Translations under genes and position numbers: made by a program
NCBI GenBank assembly: GCA_903961095.1
Contig: CAJCDH010000085.1
Location: 1 to 41,788 of the forward strand
Direction: 5' to 3'
DNA length: 41,788 nt
From: an uncultured Burkholderiales bacterium
Lineage (GTDB): Bacteria > Pseudomonadota > Gammaproteobacteria > Burkholderiales > Burkholderiaceae_C
Part shown: positions 38,703 to 41,788 of the stretch, in pieces
How the letters are laid out: every line of letters begins with the position of its first letter
How positions within the stretch are numbered: the stretch's first letter is position 1
Notes under the pieces: model-generated
Databases searched by the model: none
Seen by the model: the letters and a program-made list of their open reading frames with translations, nothing else
Told to the model about the DNA's origin: nothing

Positions 38703-39662
38703 TCAGGGCGCGTTAAGTTGTAACTCTAAGTTGTGCAAAACTTTGTAGCAAGGCAACACTTGAGCCACACTAGAGTTGGGTTCACGGCCTTCTTTGATGG
38801 CCGCAAAGAACTCACGATCTTGCAACTCGATGCCATTCATGGACACATCCACTTTCGACACATCGATTTGCTCTTCCTTGCCTGTGAACAAGTCGTCGTA
38901 ACGCGCAAGATAAGTGCCCGTGTCGCCAATGTAGCGAAAGTAGGTCCCTAGGGGCCCATCGTTGTTGAAAGACAAACTTAAGGTACAAATTGCGCCATTG
39001 GCAGCTTGCAATTGAATGCTCATGTCCATGGCAATTCCCAGTGCCGGATGAATTGGGCCTTGCACAGCATTGGCCTTCACAATGGGGCTGCCAGCTTGGT
39101 ATGCAAACAAGTCGACGGTGTGAGCAGCGTGATGCCACAGCAGGTGATCGGTCCAGCTGCGCGCTTGTCCCAAGGCATTCATGTTGGTGCGCCTAAAAAA
39201 GTAAGTTTGCACATCCATTTGCTGGATGTTGAACTTCCCAGCTTTGATTTGATGGTTGACCCACTGATGGCTGGGATTGAAACGCCGGGTGTGACCGCAC
39301 ATGGCCACCTTGCCAGCTTCTTTGGCAATGCGCACCACTTCTTCTGCATCCTTCCAGCTGTCTGCCAAGGGGATTTCTACCTGAACATGTTTACCGGCTT
39401 TTAAACAAGCGATGGACTGAGACGCATGCATTTGAGTGGGTGTGCACAATATGACGGCATCGACCTCGGGCAAAGCCAGGCTGGCAGCCAAGTCAGTTGT
39501 CACGTGGGGAATACCGTATTGGTGGGCCACCTCTTTGGTTTTGTCGAGTTCACGGCCAATCAATGACACCACTTCAACACCATCGATGTTCTTGATGCCA
39601 TCCAAGTGCTTGATGCCGAAAGCGCCAGCACCAGCTAGCGCAAGCTTGATCGTTTTTGACAT
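38703..39662 (-). CDS. pmdC: Gfo/Idh/MocA oxidoreductase, probable 4-carboxy-2-hydroxymuconate-6-semialdehyde dehydrogenase (LigC/PmdC-like)
   Basis: IKLALAGAGAFGIKHLDGIKNIDGVEVVSLIGRELDKTKEVAHQYGIPHVTTDLAASLALPEVDAVILCTPTQMHASQSIACLKAGKHVQVEIPLADS; next to ligBA-like genes. Confidence 0.85.
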   Translation of the reverse strand: MSKTIKLALAGAGAFGIKHLDGIKNIDGVEVVSLIGRELDKTKEVAHQYGIPHVTTDLAASLALPEVDAVILCTPTQMHASQSIACLKAGKHVQVEIPLADSWKDAEEVVRIAKEAGKVAMCGHTRRFNPSHQWVNHQIKAGKFNIQQMDVQTYFFRRTNMNALGQARSWTDHLLWHHAAHTVDLFAYQAGSPIVKANAVQGPIHPALGIAMDMSIQLQAANGAICTLSLSFNNDGPLGTYFRYIGDTGTYLARYDDLFTGKEEQIDVSKVDVSMNGIELQDREFFAAIKEGREPNSSVAQVLPCYKVLHNLELQLNAP

Positions 39663-39678
39663 GCTGATTTTCCTTTGT

Positions 39679-40990
<1,312 letters not shown>

Positions 40991-40991
<1 letters not shown>

Positions 40992-41788
40992 TAAATTTTC
41001 TCCTCAGGCCAATACAAACGCATGGGATTGTCGACCAGTAGTTTTTGTTGTTGCTCAGGGGTGGTCGCAATGTGCGGGATGAAGTCCACCAACAAGCCAT
41101 CGTCAGGCATGTGTTTCTTCAAATTAGGATGAGGCCAATCGGTGCCCCACAAAACTCGATCAGGAAATTCTTCAACAATGGCCTTGGCAAATGGCACAAC
41201 ATCTTGATAGGCATTTTGCTCGCCATTCAAGGCAGGCGCCCCACTGACCGACAATCGCTCGGGACAAGTGACCTTGCTCCAAACATTGGGATGCTCGCGC
41301 ATGAACTTCAAGAACAATTGAAACTGTGGGCCATCAACTGGCAATTTGACATCTGGCGTACCCATGTGATCGACCACCACAATGGTTGGCAAGCCCGTAA
41401 AGAAGTCCCACAGCTCGGGTAAATCAACGGCTTCAAAGTAGATCACCACGTGCCAGCCCAGTTTGGCAATGCGGCCTGCAATTTCCATCAAAGCGTCTTT
41501 GGGGGTGAAATCGACCAAGCGCTTTACAAAATTGAATCGAACGCCGCGAATACCCGCATCGTGCATCACTTGTAACTCTTCGTCGGTCACTTCTCGCTTG
41601 ACGGAAGCCACGCCTCTTGCCTTGCCGTTTGAATACAACAACGCATCAACGGTTGCGCTGTTGTCAGTTCCGTGACAAGTGGCACCCACCACAATGTTGC
41701 GTGAAAAGCCCAAATGATCTCGCAGTGCATATAGCTGTTGCTTGGAAGCGTCGCAAGGTGTGTACTTGCGCTCAGGTGCATATGGAAA
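40991..41788 (-). CDS. pmdD: 2-pyrone-4,6-dicarboxylate hydrolase (LigI/PmdD-like), 5' part outside the window
   Basis: Frame stays open to the window edge: FPYAPERKYTPCDASKQQLYALRDHLGFSRNIVVGATCHGTDNSATVDALLYSNGKARGVA...GVRFNFVKRLVDFTPKDAL...VVDHMGTPD...WGTDWPHPNLK. Listed start 41713 is an internal TTG. Confidence 0.9.

Overview
A 41.8 kb chromosomal window that reads as a betaproteobacterial (Burkholderiales/Comamonadaceae-like) genome; the taxonomic placement is inferred from gene content and protein style. The left two thirds is mostly housekeeping: rnhA, gloB, mltD, recR, ybaB, dnaX, the small SRP RNA (ffs), trxA, rho, rpmE2, dnaG, rpoD, terC and paaZ. Accessory genes in that part are a MarR/fumarylacetoacetase-family/TRAP block and an isolated soxX-soxA pair. 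The right third (31.1-41.8 kb, all minus strand) looks like a catabolic region. It combines an apparent protocatechuate 4,5-cleavage set (pmdDABC-like), a TetR regulator, a TRAP transporter, an AroE-like dehydrogenase, and separate genes for the two halves of a QuiC-type 3-dehydroshikimate dehydratase. A route from quinate/shikimate through protocatechuate to meta-cleavage is the simplest reading. Most notable observations: (1) that TRAP-fed shikimate-to-protocatechuate region with an apparently split QuiC; (2) an A9 slippery run in dnaX, where slippage either way gives a truncated gamma-like product; (3) a yybP-ykoY-type Mn riboswitch ahead of terC with visible mutually exclusive pairings reaching the Shine-Dalgarno, and a co-cistronic unknown gene; (4) RpoD with a roughly 275-residue N-terminal extension rich in Lys/Ala/Pro/Val, plus similar tails on three other proteins nearby; (5) soxXA without other sox genes in view; (6) several dyad motifs in regulatory regions. 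No tRNA, rRNA, CRISPR array or mobile element was recognised. All family calls come from reading translations, with no database search.
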